From assembly GCF_000967495.1 (NCBI RefSeq), contig NZ_JXXU01000027.1, forward strand, positions 1 through 64,000: a stretch of DNA of 64,000 bases, read 5' to 3'. This document shows, one piece after another, positions 50,301-58,677 of the stretch. Source of the stretch: Vibrio neptunius (GTDB lineage Bacteria; Pseudomonadota; Gammaproteobacteria; Enterobacterales; Vibrionaceae). A model generated the notes under the pieces. That model ran no database searches, was not told the origin of the DNA, and was given only the letters and a program-made list of their open reading frames with translations. Each line of letters opens with the position of its first letter. The stretch's first letter is position 1. A program made the translations under genes and the position numbers.

Positions 50301-50666
50301 CTTCGGCGTAGCAAGTCAGAACTGCTTAACAATTCTAGTTGGTGTAACAAGGAGTTTAACAACTTTTTGAAATACAACGTCGGGACTGTACACACCTTTC
50401 AAGGGAAAGAGAATGATACCGTTATTTTGGTTCTCGGTTGTGACACTAAAAACAGTGGCGGGGCATTTTGGGCTTCTTCAAAACCAAATTTGTTGAACGT
50501 GGCTGTTACCCGAGCCAAAAAACACTTGTTTGTTATCGGCGATATTCAGGTTTGGTCGGACAAGCGCTATTTTGATACAACATACAGAAAGCTGACCCAT
50601 CTTCGTAACGATGATTCTTCGCATGGCAATTGCGTAAAGACATGTGAAGAGACACTGTTTGTGTAG
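47307..50666 (+). CDS. COG1112-type SF1 helicase, stand-alone
   Basis: 1119 aa. Walker A NGPPGTGKTTLLRDII (about 358), Walker B IDEAGQAIPQAAVGG (about 808), GDPLQIEPVF, then VGTVHTFQGKENDTVILVLG and NVAVTRAKKHLFVIGD. Between motifs I and II there is a large insertion (about 440-760) with coiled-coil character. The N-terminal 330 residues are not recognised, and there is no PLD domain, unlike the gene at 27225. Start is GTG 47307 with a weak upstream site. Its place right after Wadjet suggests a further defence gene, perhaps acting with an effector not yet recognised in its own N-terminus. Confidence 0.82.
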   Translation: MDSRKEDSINILKSWHLVEFFQAYSLPDKDDSKIAPVNVSGYELQSQGNHLLPWLNPAVRDSLGLTPGKKCVYTLYLGLFNKSAIDKKVAEYFSTNNQEECVSEEIEQRRDNEGASCFAKLMLDEFGTPRLDTFSVSTLPWALAELLAGRATAISQERFDSRCDDLNEFLERWETTLPNHPSSEGRHTLCVKSLMSMVEGLYQWAGISNQDLLLSENSKVYPFQMAFYEYEAKSDNLLENKKAPGKVEDENEDESKEDESQLPILNSFYIRDIERAINAISTGKASKPLQTYLGQATYKHVDLYTNDSIPLIHNHLNPKETPEGRWLTEPAHNMSLMQQFAINTVFKELKTGGMISVNGPPGTGKTTLLRDIIAQNIVERAKVLASFSKVSDGLSSEGFLIEELTDFEMVVASSNNAAVENISKELPQAKSIADRYADISFFRSVANQVSADEKKGRLQPLDDKKQSWGNISAAMGAYKKRQRFFERFFFKYHYEKGNEPAVREPSLDFLNFWQYRSTYTGPSFHIAKRTFNEKLSRFHELNDKLAYFDSLQKTFDEHQFDVDLHQMNLVLNELENYAHTLSVELDVLSSTRNAEVRREEEISISLELLKVNSPGWFSRFFNTKKNKQYKASLSQKLGEYENVKKAIRLIVGDVEAKETERKGCAKKISQQQVDIQSKELKKQKLLDELDAYRDEFKGYHLPETTDDIEGHDRQRHACWQQEKINALRSDVYAAALLLHEAWLIEASNLNSFRSQIHKVNDVVLGKSRENALAIWQILFMFVPVVSTTFASLGNMFSKLPPESLGWLMIDEAGQAIPQAAVGGLLRAKRAVVVGDPLQIEPVFTSPPELIDYLMQSKLREKSEKWDPCMWSVQTLADRVNPYGCMINMDGEDQWIGIPLWVHRRCIEPMFSISNEIAYNNRMIHGSDNDKDVEPRIHKTLGHNRWNDSQGDCVLKQYKRELGEDVKTLLLELAAHDGDLNSIYLITPFKAVRKELKEDLRRSKSELLNNSSWCNKEFNNFLKYNVGTVHTFQGKENDTVILVLGCDTKNSGGAFWASSKPNLLNVAVTRAKKHLFVIGDIQVWSDKRYFDTTYRKLTHLRNDDSSHGNCVKTCEETLFV

Positions 50667-50871
50667 AATTGTTTTTGCCTTATATCCTGTTAGGTACTGG
50701 GCCATCAACACAATGACAAGCTACTGTTATAGCTAACACTGTATTGATAGCGATGGGAGACTACCAATGGAACTAGTCTCCCAACTCGCTATACCATGCA
50801 GTGCCAAGTGGGCTGCGCTACTACTCTGCCTAAACCGCTGTTCAGAAGCCATGATGTGTACTAATTCATTA

Positions 50872-51252
50872 CTATTTTGCTAACAGTATGCCATTGAGCG
50901 CACTACCATCTGAGAGAGTAAAAACTTCATTATTGAAAAACACGATATCTGTTGTCGTGAAATCATCACGTTTAGATTCTGGAACCATCAGCTCATAGCG
51001 CCCTTGCACGTTACCACTCTCTGATAGCACAGTTATAATTACGGCATCTTGTGTTGGCTCTTGCACTATAAACCATCCGAAAGCTTTGCCTCCTAGAAAC
51101 CTTGCGGTTGGATAGCCTTTCAGTCTAGTTTCACCTAGTTCATCAACATACGCTGCTGATTGAGTTTTAAGATGAAAGTTTATTATCGCTGCCGCGATAA
51201 CTAATAGAATGATGCTTACAAGTCCAAAAGTTATTTTAAGGGGTTTAGTCAT
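50872..51252 (-). CDS. Small membrane-anchored protein
   Basis: 126 aa. One N-terminal transmembrane helix (about 5-24, ITFGLVSIILLVIAAAIINFHL) followed by a periplasmic domain of beta character (LKGYPTARFLGGKAFGWFIV, VFTLSDGSALNGILLAK). ATG 51252 is chosen over GTG 51267 because it places a short basic head before the helix. No family recognised. Confidence 0.6.
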   Translation of the reverse strand: MTKPLKITFGLVSIILLVIAAAIINFHLKTQSAAYVDELGETRLKGYPTARFLGGKAFGWFIVQEPTQDAVIITVLSESGNVQGRYELMVPESKRDDFTTTDIVFFNNEVFTLSDGSALNGILLAK

Positions 51253-51619
51253 ATCCCGCTCTCTCACAAAGCCTAAGCTTGGGTACTTATAAAGGATTGC
51301 TCATTACCTCGGCCAATATTTTCGTGAACTTTTGCAGTACTGAAGCAATGAGAGGCTGAGGAGAGCCAGTCGAGTCAATCAACCGCTCGTTGGAAAATAG
51401 TTTGCGGCGAGTTTCACAAAACCAAACTAAAGATCAAAGCCTCAAGTGGGCAAATGAACGGGCCAAAGCGTCAAAGTGAAGGGTGAATCTGGGTATATGG
51501 TTAACTAAGCTCTATTTTAACTAGGCGGAATGCGGTAAAGAGCTGTCATTCTAACAGTAGATAAGCCTAACTATCACCGTTATAGTCATATGCACTTTTG
51601 TTGATATTGGGTTTTGATT
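51253..51619. other. Intergenic region before the second T6SS cargo cluster
   Basis: No gene or repeat module seen. It should hold the promoter of the DUF6484-DUF4150 operon. Confidence 0.5.
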
Positions 51620-52075
51620 ATGCGTGGTTCTTCTAATGATGCTTCAACGCTAAAGCATCCCCCTTGCGTTGCCAAGATAAAAGAAATTCACTCAGAGGGC
51701 AATCGAGTGAGAGTTGAATTTCGTGGTAAGGCACACGAGCAACCTGTCTGGGCGGCGTTGGGCCGGCTTTTCACTTGTTCAGAGCTTCATTTGGCGATAG
51801 ATAACCAGCTCGATTGTCTAATAGAGTTTGTTGACGATGACCCGAGCATTCCGAGTCTGACCGATATTTATTTCTCCTTACTTGGGCGAGAAGAGATCAT
51901 CATCAAAGCCGAGCGGATGATTCTCGAAGGGAAACAGGAATTGACGATGAGATCTGGCGAGACTGAAACCAAATACAGTGACAATGATGGTCGCATTACG
52001 ACCAAAGCGACACATATCACGAGCCAAGCTGAGAAAGTCAACAGGATCAGAGGTTCCAAAATCGAACTGAACTGA
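51620..52075 (+). CDS. DUF6484 T6SS-associated protein
   Basis: 151 aa. N-terminal beta-rich domain of DUF6484 type (PCVAKIKEIHSEGNRVRVEF, DDDPSIPSLTDIYFSLL), then a regular beta-repeat-like tail (IIIKAERMILEGKQELTMRSGETETK, RITTKATHITSQA) resembling the needle-like repeats at the end of VgrG proteins. ATG 51620 lies two codons inside a TTG-started frame. It ends 27 bp before the PAAR-like gene and probably helps load it on the spike. Confidence 0.8.
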   Translation: MRGSSNDASTLKHPPCVAKIKEIHSEGNRVRVEFRGKAHEQPVWAALGRLFTCSELHLAIDNQLDCLIEFVDDDPSIPSLTDIYFSLLGREEIIIKAERMILEGKQELTMRSGETETKYSDNDGRITTKATHITSQAEKVNRIRGSKIELN

Positions 52076-52102
52076 ACTGACCGAACTTAACAAGGAGTTG
52101 AT

Positions 52103-54877
52103 ATGTCAGTGACCATTAATGCGAACGGGTTAAGCATCGTTCATAAAGGCTCTGGCGGTGAGGCGAATGCCACATTGCCCGACGTTTGCCTGACCACCGT
52201 CGGCCCTGCTGTGGTTCCTATCCCTTATGGCAACAATGCCAAGTCGGCAGATTTGATCGATGGCACCACAACGGTAACAGCAGATGGCGGCAACAGTATT
52301 GCGTTAAAGACCAGTAAGTTCGCTAAGAGTACTGGTGATGCTGGTGGGGACAAAAAAGGCGTGGCATCGGGTACGATTGAGTCCGAAGCCGAATTCATTT
52401 CCGCTTCACCGAATGTCTTTATTGAGGGTAAGGGAGTGGCTAGGCTGTCTGACCAAATGACGATGAACAAGGGCAACACCATGTGCCTAGGTGGAGTTCA
52501 AAACCCGTCAGTTACGGTTAGCGAAGATGAAGAAGGCACTTACACCGTCTACGTTAAGGCCAGATACCCTGATGGTGTGCTGCTTAAAAATGCCGATTTT
52601 GATATTACCGATGTTTCTGGCGGTGTATTGGCGCCCGGTCATTTTGCGGCATCTGGAAAAAGCAAAGTGTCTGGCTTAAAGCCCGGTCAAATCAAAATCC
52701 TTGTCAAAGAAAGTACCGACGAGTTTATCCCTAAGCCAGTCCGTATCACCAACTCTCATTATGTCTCAGATTACAGCGATGCTGACTTTTTTGATAGGTC
52801 GGCTGGAGGTCAACAAACCTTCTGGCAGCCAAAGCGTATTGCTCCACCCGTTGAAGGTTGGGGGTTTATGGGGCCAAGTCTCACGGCTGATCGATACTTT
52901 GCCGATATTGTGAAGTTAGAAGTTAAAACCCATTTCAAAATGCATCATCCGGAATTTAAGTTTGATGACCTGGCGGAATCGATTATCGCAGGCATTGAAA
53001 GTATGTCTGACGAGAGCATGGACAGCGTCATCTCGTTTGGCTTGCCTATGATGATGGAAACAGGCGAAATTCTTTCCGTTTTATTCAGGTTGCCTCAGCA
53101 TGAAACTGTAAATCGCATGTTGGCCTATATGCGAGCACGTGGTAAAGGTAACCCGCAAACCTATTTGAAGGAACTCGACTGGAACGGCGCGCAAAAAAAC
53201 GTCGGGGGAGAACTAGAATCCTTACTTAAGAAAATTAAAGGCAGAGTTGAGTCTCTCAGCGCAGAAGCTGGCAAACTGAACTACGTATATTTGACTTCGG
53301 ACGTTTTTGATAAGCACATTAGTACGATTAACACCTATGCTAAAAAACTCAATGATAACCTTTCCAGCGCCTTTAAACGCTTAAAATCAAAATCTGACCA
53401 TCTACTGAACGATGTGTCGGAAGTGTCAGTGATACAGGCTGCCGACAACGTCTACTCTGCGGAAGCAGGAACGATTGAAGTGGTAGTTAATGCGATACAG
53501 AAAATAGATCTAGAGGAACAGAAGTGGATTAAGGTTCGTGCAATATATTCCGATCGTTGGCAGACACCTATCTATGCGCAAAACCTCAAAATAACCACTA
53601 ACTCGGTGGTGCATAAAGAGAACGCCTCGCTCAATGCATTTCCCTTGAATAGTACGGAATCTGAAACGATCGATTTGGCTGTCGAAACCAATCAAGTTGA
53701 AGGTGGCGTAGCGGTATTTGACACATTAAAACCTACCACAGATATTGTGACAGCAGAGTTCGTAGGTGAGCCTGGTATTGAGGAACAAATAGTCAATATC
53801 CAAGACAGCGTTGAGGCAACACTTGATGGTGCATACAACGCACTTATTGAGGACATGAAAGGGTTCCAGCAACAATGGGATGAAGAAAGCTATTGGAGTT
53901 TAGGTGATGGTGTGATTGACGGTGCCCAAGCTTGGGGCGCTGATATTGTTGATATGTTGTCTCCTAGTTTTTGGGGAGACGCTGCGACCACTATCTCAGA
54001 TTTATCTTCTTCTGCTGTCGATAAATTGGCGATTTATTCAGTCGATCAGTTCAACTCCATCACCAAGGCAATACTTAATGAGAAGGGGCAACTTATAAAC
54101 CCGACTTGGGTATTGGACACATTAGGGAGAGAGTTTGAATCATTCCAAGACAGTGTTTTTGAATCTGTTGATGAAGCGATAGAAGATGTCAGTAAGCTGT
54201 ACGCGGAAAGCCAAGATGTGGTGCGAAAGTTAGAGTGTATTGCTAAACATCGACAGGCGATTCTAGAACTGCCACAGAGAATCTCTAATGGTGATGTCGA
54301 TGCAGTCGAAACCTTTGTAGACACAGTGTTGATGGAGCTTGACCCCGATTGGGCACAGGAAATAAAGAGCCATGAGCAGTTCCCTAATGCAATGGCAATC
54401 ATAGAAGACCACGACACGATTCTGACCTATGTGACTTATCTCTCTTTAATGCTTGAGGCTATTCCACCTAATTTCTATTTCTACTACGGCGGTAAAGCGG
54501 GTACCTATTTGATCCTTGAACTGATTCTCACCGTTGTGCTGGCTATTTGTACGTTAGGCACGGGAGTAGCGGCTCGTATCGCGACACTAGTAGCACGTTT
54601 TGCGGGAGGGGCTAAGAAGGTCAAGGGAATAAGAAATGCGGCCAAAGCATTGGATTCATTTATTAAGGCTGTGGAAAGCTTGATCAATGTACTGTCTGAT
54701 TATCAGGAGCTAGCGAAAAAACTGGTTAAACGCCCACTTGGAAAATTTAAAGGCAAGCCCGTTACAACCATGACTGCGAAAAAGAAAGCGGTGAAACGAG
54801 ATGCAAGCTGTAGGCTTTGTCATTCGAACCAACATAAAACGCCGCGTTTTAAATTTGGTGAGTTAGAGTATATTTAA
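52103..54877 (+). CDS. T6SS PAAR-like (DUF4150) effector body, toxin domain in the next gene
   Basis: 924 aa. DUF4150 tip domain at 1-125, nearly identical in pattern to the effector at 14391 (INANGLSIVHKGSGGEANA, GNNAKSADLIDG, GVARLSDQMTMNKGNTMCLGG). An Ig-like linker (about 130-210), long helical middle and a hydrophobic stretch (about 795-830, YLILELILTVVLAICTLGTG) follow. It ends with a zinc-like CRLCHS motif and GELEYI-stop. ATG 52103 follows AAGGAG. The expected AHH nuclease core is encoded 9 bp downstream in another frame. One extra T in the ATTT run before the stop would fuse the two, so this may be a frameshifted effector or a naturally two-piece one. Confidence 0.82.
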   Translation: MSVTINANGLSIVHKGSGGEANATLPDVCLTTVGPAVVPIPYGNNAKSADLIDGTTTVTADGGNSIALKTSKFAKSTGDAGGDKKGVASGTIESEAEFISASPNVFIEGKGVARLSDQMTMNKGNTMCLGGVQNPSVTVSEDEEGTYTVYVKARYPDGVLLKNADFDITDVSGGVLAPGHFAASGKSKVSGLKPGQIKILVKESTDEFIPKPVRITNSHYVSDYSDADFFDRSAGGQQTFWQPKRIAPPVEGWGFMGPSLTADRYFADIVKLEVKTHFKMHHPEFKFDDLAESIIAGIESMSDESMDSVISFGLPMMMETGEILSVLFRLPQHETVNRMLAYMRARGKGNPQTYLKELDWNGAQKNVGGELESLLKKIKGRVESLSAEAGKLNYVYLTSDVFDKHISTINTYAKKLNDNLSSAFKRLKSKSDHLLNDVSEVSVIQAADNVYSAEAGTIEVVVNAIQKIDLEEQKWIKVRAIYSDRWQTPIYAQNLKITTNSVVHKENASLNAFPLNSTESETIDLAVETNQVEGGVAVFDTLKPTTDIVTAEFVGEPGIEEQIVNIQDSVEATLDGAYNALIEDMKGFQQQWDEESYWSLGDGVIDGAQAWGADIVDMLSPSFWGDAATTISDLSSSAVDKLAIYSVDQFNSITKAILNEKGQLINPTWVLDTLGREFESFQDSVFESVDEAIEDVSKLYAESQDVVRKLECIAKHRQAILELPQRISNGDVDAVETFVDTVLMELDPDWAQEIKSHEQFPNAMAIIEDHDTILTYVTYLSLMLEAIPPNFYFYYGGKAGTYLILELILTVVLAICTLGTGVAARIATLVARFAGGAKKVKGIRNAAKALDSFIKAVESLINVLSDYQELAKKLVKRPLGKFKGKPVTTMTAKKKAVKRDASCRLCHSNQHKTPRFKFGELEYI

Positions 54878-54885
54878 GGTGCAAA

Positions 54886-55500
54886 ATGGGATATAGAGAA
54901 TCAGTATTGGATCCGGCTATAGAAGATCCAAATCATCCAATAAATCACGGTTTTCAAATGCAGGTACACCACCTTTTATCAAAGGCTGGTGTTAAAAAAA
55001 CAGGTAACGGCCCCAAATTGAAGTCTTACGGTTATGATATTAATTTGCCGGGTAATTTAGTCGCTTTACCTTGCACTTTGGAAGGCGCGTGTCATTTACA
55101 AGTTCAACTACATAGAGGTGATCACCCTGCTGTTATTGATACCAATGATAATGATAAGGAGCATCCTAAGGATTACCACATAAAAGTATTCAAGCTAGTA
55201 GAAAAAGCATATAAGACCATAAGTAAGCGTTGTGAAAAGCAGGATAACCCTGGTATTCAGCGTTATATGGATTACCACAGTTTGTTGATATTACGTAAAA
55301 TTCGTAGCTTTGAACTGCCCTTAACCAGTGTTGCCAATGCCTTTAAGCGGGGCGGGGTGGGGTGTTTAGGCGCCACAACAGTGCCAGAGCTAAGTTTAAA
55401 GTTAAAGGCTAGCCCAAAAGAGTGTACATGCAATGGAAGAAAACATGATAAATTTAGTTCTTTCAAAGAGATACCCTATAACCTAGAACGAGGAAAATAA
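54886..55500 (+). CDS. AHH-type nuclease toxin domain, separated from its PAAR carrier
   Basis: 204 aa. The nuclease core is QVHHLLSKAGVK followed by LPGNLVALPCTLEGACHLQVQLHRGDHP, the spacing of AHH/HNH-fold toxins, and a Cys/His-rich C-terminus (CTCNGRKHDKF). ATG 54886 has AAGGTG upstream so translation after the carrier stop is possible. In-frame codons before it read LRCK back to a TGA. It is followed after 2 bp by its immunity gene. Either an independent toxin or the displaced C-terminus of the upstream effector. Confidence 0.75.
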   Translation: MGYRESVLDPAIEDPNHPINHGFQMQVHHLLSKAGVKKTGNGPKLKSYGYDINLPGNLVALPCTLEGACHLQVQLHRGDHPAVIDTNDNDKEHPKDYHIKVFKLVEKAYKTISKRCEKQDNPGIQRYMDYHSLLILRKIRSFELPLTSVANAFKRGGVGCLGATTVPELSLKLKASPKECTCNGRKHDKFSSFKEIPYNLERGK

Positions 55501-55502
55501 TT

Positions 55503-56147
55503 TTGAGTGCGTTGAATATTTATGATGAATCTTACTATATTATATTTCCAGACTATGAATTAGAGGACTATGACATTGATCTCACCCCAACTCAATATAC
55601 CGCCAATACTCATTGGAGTTTTGAAAAGCTTAACTTTGGTATAAAGCCACTTACCTTTGTTGCCGATAATGAAAATTTGGATTTTTTGCAGCAAGATTAC
55701 GCGATAGCATTTAACGGAAATAACTTTGTAGTCACAAAAAAACTTAAAGAACTGCTGGAAGATGGACTTTATGGTAGTCAGTTTTTTCCAGCAATTATTC
55801 AAGATGAGAACAATAATTCGGTTGAAGGCCTCTGGGCTCTGAATACTTTTGATGACTTAGACTGTGTTGATCTAAAAAGAAGTCAATATTTTATGCCAAG
55901 TGATGGAACCACAGAAATTGATGGTTTTGCAATTAGCCCTGATATGGATAATTACCGATTTCGAGAAGATGTATTCGATGCCATTCCAGAAAACGAACGC
56001 TTAATATTCCAAGTTGGAAATACAACAACAGGAGAGTTTTTCTTTCATCAAAAAGTCGTCGATATTTTTAAAAAGTATGATGTTAAAGGTATTCGGTTCT
56101 TTAAGGCGAGTGAGTATCATGTCGGTGATGAGTTCAACGTTTTTTAA
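55503..56147 (+). CDS. Imm11/DUF1629-like immunity protein, cognate to the AHH toxin
   Basis: 214 aa. TTG start at 55503 with GAGGA upstream, 2 bp after the toxin stop. Family pattern: YDESYYIIFPDYE start, GSQFFPAIIQDENNN, WALNTFDDLDCVDLKRSQY, DAIPENERLIFQVG, FFHQKVVDIF, FKASEY. Translational coupling to the toxin makes it the most likely cognate inhibitor. The next gene is a close tandem duplicate. Confidence 0.75.
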   Translation: MSALNIYDESYYIIFPDYELEDYDIDLTPTQYTANTHWSFEKLNFGIKPLTFVADNENLDFLQQDYAIAFNGNNFVVTKKLKELLEDGLYGSQFFPAIIQDENNNSVEGLWALNTFDDLDCVDLKRSQYFMPSDGTTEIDGFAISPDMDNYRFREDVFDAIPENERLIFQVGNTTTGEFFFHQKVVDIFKKYDVKGIRFFKASEYHVGDEFNVF

Positions 56148-56450
56148 GCGGTATGCTTGCTTAATTCAATTCCTAAAGCAGAGGGGGATCTCCCCTTTGT
56201 ATTGAGTGTTAATAAGTCTTAGCGTATGTCTGACTTGCTTAATAAGGTGTAACCCACTTACTTTAGCATCAAGGGTTGGGCGTTTTATTCTTTTGGTAAG
56301 TTTGAACGACACAGCGGAGTAAGATGGAAAAAACCATTCCATACCAGAGTATAATATGGATAACTAAGGTAGTACGATGAGTCAATGCTATATTGTATTC
56401 AAAAAGCAACGATTAATATTAGTAAATCACCTAGAACGAGGAAAATAATT
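56148..56450. other. Spacer between duplicated immunity genes
   Basis: Contains a weak hairpin GAGGGGGATCTCCCCTTTG (about 56180-56198), unrecognised sequence, and at 56432-56450 a copy of the end of the toxin gene (CTAGAACGAGGAAAATAAT), the scar of the tandem duplication. Confidence 0.6.
56432..56450 (+). repeat. Orphan copy of the toxin gene's 3' end
   Basis: CTAGAACGAGGAAAATAAT matches 55484-55502, the last codons and stop of the AHH toxin gene, and precedes the duplicated immunity gene just as the tail scar at 13258-13300 does in the other cluster. Confidence 0.85.
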
Positions 56451-57086
56451 TTGAGTACGTTGAATATTTATGATGAATCTTACTATATTATATTTCCAGA
56501 CTATGAATTTGAGGACTATGACAATGACCTCACACCAACCTCATATACGGCAAATACTCATTGGAAGTTTGAAAAGCTTAACTTTGGTATAAAGCCACTT
56601 ACCTTTGTTGCCGATAATGAAAATTTGGACTTTTTGCAGCAAGATTACACTATAGCATTTAGCGTACCGAACTTTGTCGTCACAAACAAACTTAAAGAGC
56701 TGCTTGAAGATGGACTTTATGGTAGTCAGTTTTTTCCAGCAATTATTCAAGATGAGAACAATAATTCGGTTGAAGGCCTCTGGGCTCTGAATACTTTTGA
56801 TGACTTAGATTGTATCGATCTAAAGAGAAGTCAATTCTATATGCCAAGTGATGGAAGTAAGGACATTGATGGGTTTTCTATTAAACCAGATATGGATAAT
56901 TACCGACTTCGAGAAGATGTGCTGGATGCTATTCCAGAAAACGAACGTTTAATTTTTCAGCTCGGAAATACATCAAGAGGAAAAATCTTTTTTCATCAAA
57001 AAGTAATCGATATTTTTAAGAGATATGATGTTGAAGGCATAAAATTCTTTAAAGTTAGTGAGTTTGAGTATGGGGACCAACATTAA
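56451..57086 (+). CDS. Imm11/DUF1629-like immunity protein, tandem duplicate
   Basis: 211 aa, starting at TTG 56451 with the same GAGGA as the copy 948 bp upstream. Nearly identical over most of its length; differences cluster around residues 22-30, 60-70, 128-140 and the C-terminal 25. A longer frame from 56385 includes copied toxin-tail sequence and is not the real start. Probably a diverged spare immunity gene. Confidence 0.75.
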   Translation: MSTLNIYDESYYIIFPDYEFEDYDNDLTPTSYTANTHWKFEKLNFGIKPLTFVADNENLDFLQQDYTIAFSVPNFVVTNKLKELLEDGLYGSQFFPAIIQDENNNSVEGLWALNTFDDLDCIDLKRSQFYMPSDGSKDIDGFSIKPDMDNYRLREDVLDAIPENERLIFQLGNTSRGKIFFHQKVIDIFKRYDVEGIKFFKVSEFEYGDQH

Positions 57087-57174
57087 AAATTCGTAATCCA
57101 AAAGACAACTAATATTATTGAGCTTGATATGAGATGCTCCAGAGTATTAGATACACGTCTCACCCAATGAGAAA

Positions 57175-57199
57175 GGGAGTTATCGCTCCCACCTTTTTT
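57175..57199 (+). terminator. Rho-independent terminator after the second immunity gene
   Basis: GGGAG-TTATCG-CTCCC stem followed shortly by CCTTTTTTC, on the plus strand. Confidence 0.65.
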
Positions 57200-57271
57200 C
57201 GTTGATGGGTTCCATTGAAATATTATGAATATCGCGCTAAGACTATATAGATTTTGAAGTCGGTAGATAAA

Positions 57272-57892
57272 ATGAAAGATTACAATGAAGATTACTATTT
57301 ATTGTTTGCAAATCCAGACTATGAAGAATATGACATTGAACCTGATGACTCTTCAGCAAAGCGAAACTATGATTCAGAAGAGCTTGATTTTGGACAAAAA
57401 CCTTTAATTTTTACAACCGAAACATCTGATTTGAGCTTTGCTAGTGGTGATTATGAGATATTTTTCCCAATAGGCAGTATTGTTGTTACGGACAAGTTAA
57501 AGGTTGAGTTGGAAGAAGGCTTATACGGTTCTAAATTTTATCCTGCCATTGTAAAAGGTGAAGATAAAGGAATCAGAGAGGATGTATGGGCGCTAAATAT
57601 CTTTAAACCTTTGGATTGTTGGAACCGAAATAAATCAATTGCCGTATACCCTGGAGGGGTCAATTCCTTACAAGGAATAGATGTTCTGCCTTCTATTAAA
57701 TCATTTCATCTTTCTCATGAAGTTCTAGATGAAATACCTGAGAATGACAGACTGATTTTTGTAATGGATAATACTGACGTTACAAATATATTTGTTCATA
57801 AGCGAATTGTTGATATTTTCTCAAAAAATAATATCAAAGGAGTAAACTTTTTCAAAGTTAGTCAATATCGTTTTGGAATGGAATTTGTTTAG
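57272..57892 (+). CDS. Imm11/DUF1629-like immunity protein
   Basis: 206 aa, MKDYNEDYYLLFANPDYEEYD start, LYGSKFYPAIVKGED, WALNIFKPLDCWN, DEIPENDRLIFVMD, FVHKRIVDIF and FFKVSQYRFGMEF at the end. ATG 57272 begins the conserved pattern; an in-frame TTG at 57254 would add six residues. More diverged from the first two than they are from each other. Confidence 0.7.
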   Translation: MKDYNEDYYLLFANPDYEEYDIEPDDSSAKRNYDSEELDFGQKPLIFTTETSDLSFASGDYEIFFPIGSIVVTDKLKVELEEGLYGSKFYPAIVKGEDKGIREDVWALNIFKPLDCWNRNKSIAVYPGGVNSLQGIDVLPSIKSFHLSHEVLDEIPENDRLIFVMDNTDVTNIFVHKRIVDIFSKNNIKGVNFFKVSQYRFGMEFV

Positions 57893-58071
57893 AGTTTAAC
57901 TCAAATTCAAATAAATTAATTTATTTAGGATTAAGAAAAGGTAATGCTTTGAATGTTTATGGAGTGTTAGTTGAAGTCAGGGGGCTGTCCTGATAACGGA
58001 TAACGATTGCTGCTGTTAATCATAGGTACTGCTATAGATTTCCCACAAAACTGGGCTTTGAAGAGAAAAAT

Positions 58072-58677
58072 ATGAAAAACTACGAGCAAGAGTACTTTAT
58101 TTTAAAAAGAGTCCCTTACCGTGAAAAATTTCTGTCACTGCGAGCAACGTTAGATACAGGAAGAAGAAATCATACGTACGAGCGGTTAGATTACGGTGAT
58201 GGTCCTGTTTTTTTTGAGAATGGTTATAAAGGCGAAATACCTTTTTATCTTACTAATGCTCAAATGGATAGTATATATCCAGTAGTATCAGAGGATGTTG
58301 CTTCAGTAGTGAACCAATATGACATACATGGTTTTCAGTTGTTTCCAGCAGTCATTATAGGTGATGATGGAAAGTGGCATGAGGAGTTTTATTTCTTCAA
58401 CTTTTATCGAGATATAGATTGTGTTGATTTTCAAAACAGTGTTGTAAGGAATTACTCACCAGCCAAAAGGAACAACACCGTTTTACAATACAAACTTGAC
58501 GAAAGTGTGCTAAGTGCGATCCCTGAAGAAAATAGGCTAATGATAAAGCTGTCGGGTGTGACAGGAGGCGCTTTATTGTTTCATGAAAAGATAGTTAACG
58601 CATTAGCCAAGTTTAATATTGAAGCTTTTCAGTTCTTTAAGCTGAGTGACTACCGTAAAGGGATGGAGTTTGAATAA
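58072..58677 (+). CDS. Imm11/DUF1629-like immunity protein
   Basis: 201 aa, MKNYEQEYFILKRVPYREKF start. It belongs to a subgroup with the next two genes, sharing TGRRNHTYERLDYGDGPVFFENG, IHGFQLFPAVIIGDDGKWHEE and FQFFKLSDYRKGMEFE. ATG 58072 is preceded by GAAGAGAAA. The last 8 bp overlap the start of the next gene. Confidence 0.72.
   Translation: MKNYEQEYFILKRVPYREKFLSLRATLDTGRRNHTYERLDYGDGPVFFENGYKGEIPFYLTNAQMDSIYPVVSEDVASVVNQYDIHGFQLFPAVIIGDDGKWHEEFYFFNFYRDIDCVDFQNSVVRNYSPAKRNNTVLQYKLDESVLSAIPEENRLMIKLSGVTGGALLFHEKIVNALAKFNIEAFQFFKLSDYRKGMEFE

Noticed and set aside
51614-54877. DUF6484-DUF4150 pair as a complete T6SS cluster
   Set aside because: No structural T6SS genes (tssB/C, hcp, vgrG, tssM) are in the window; only cargo and immunity genes are present.
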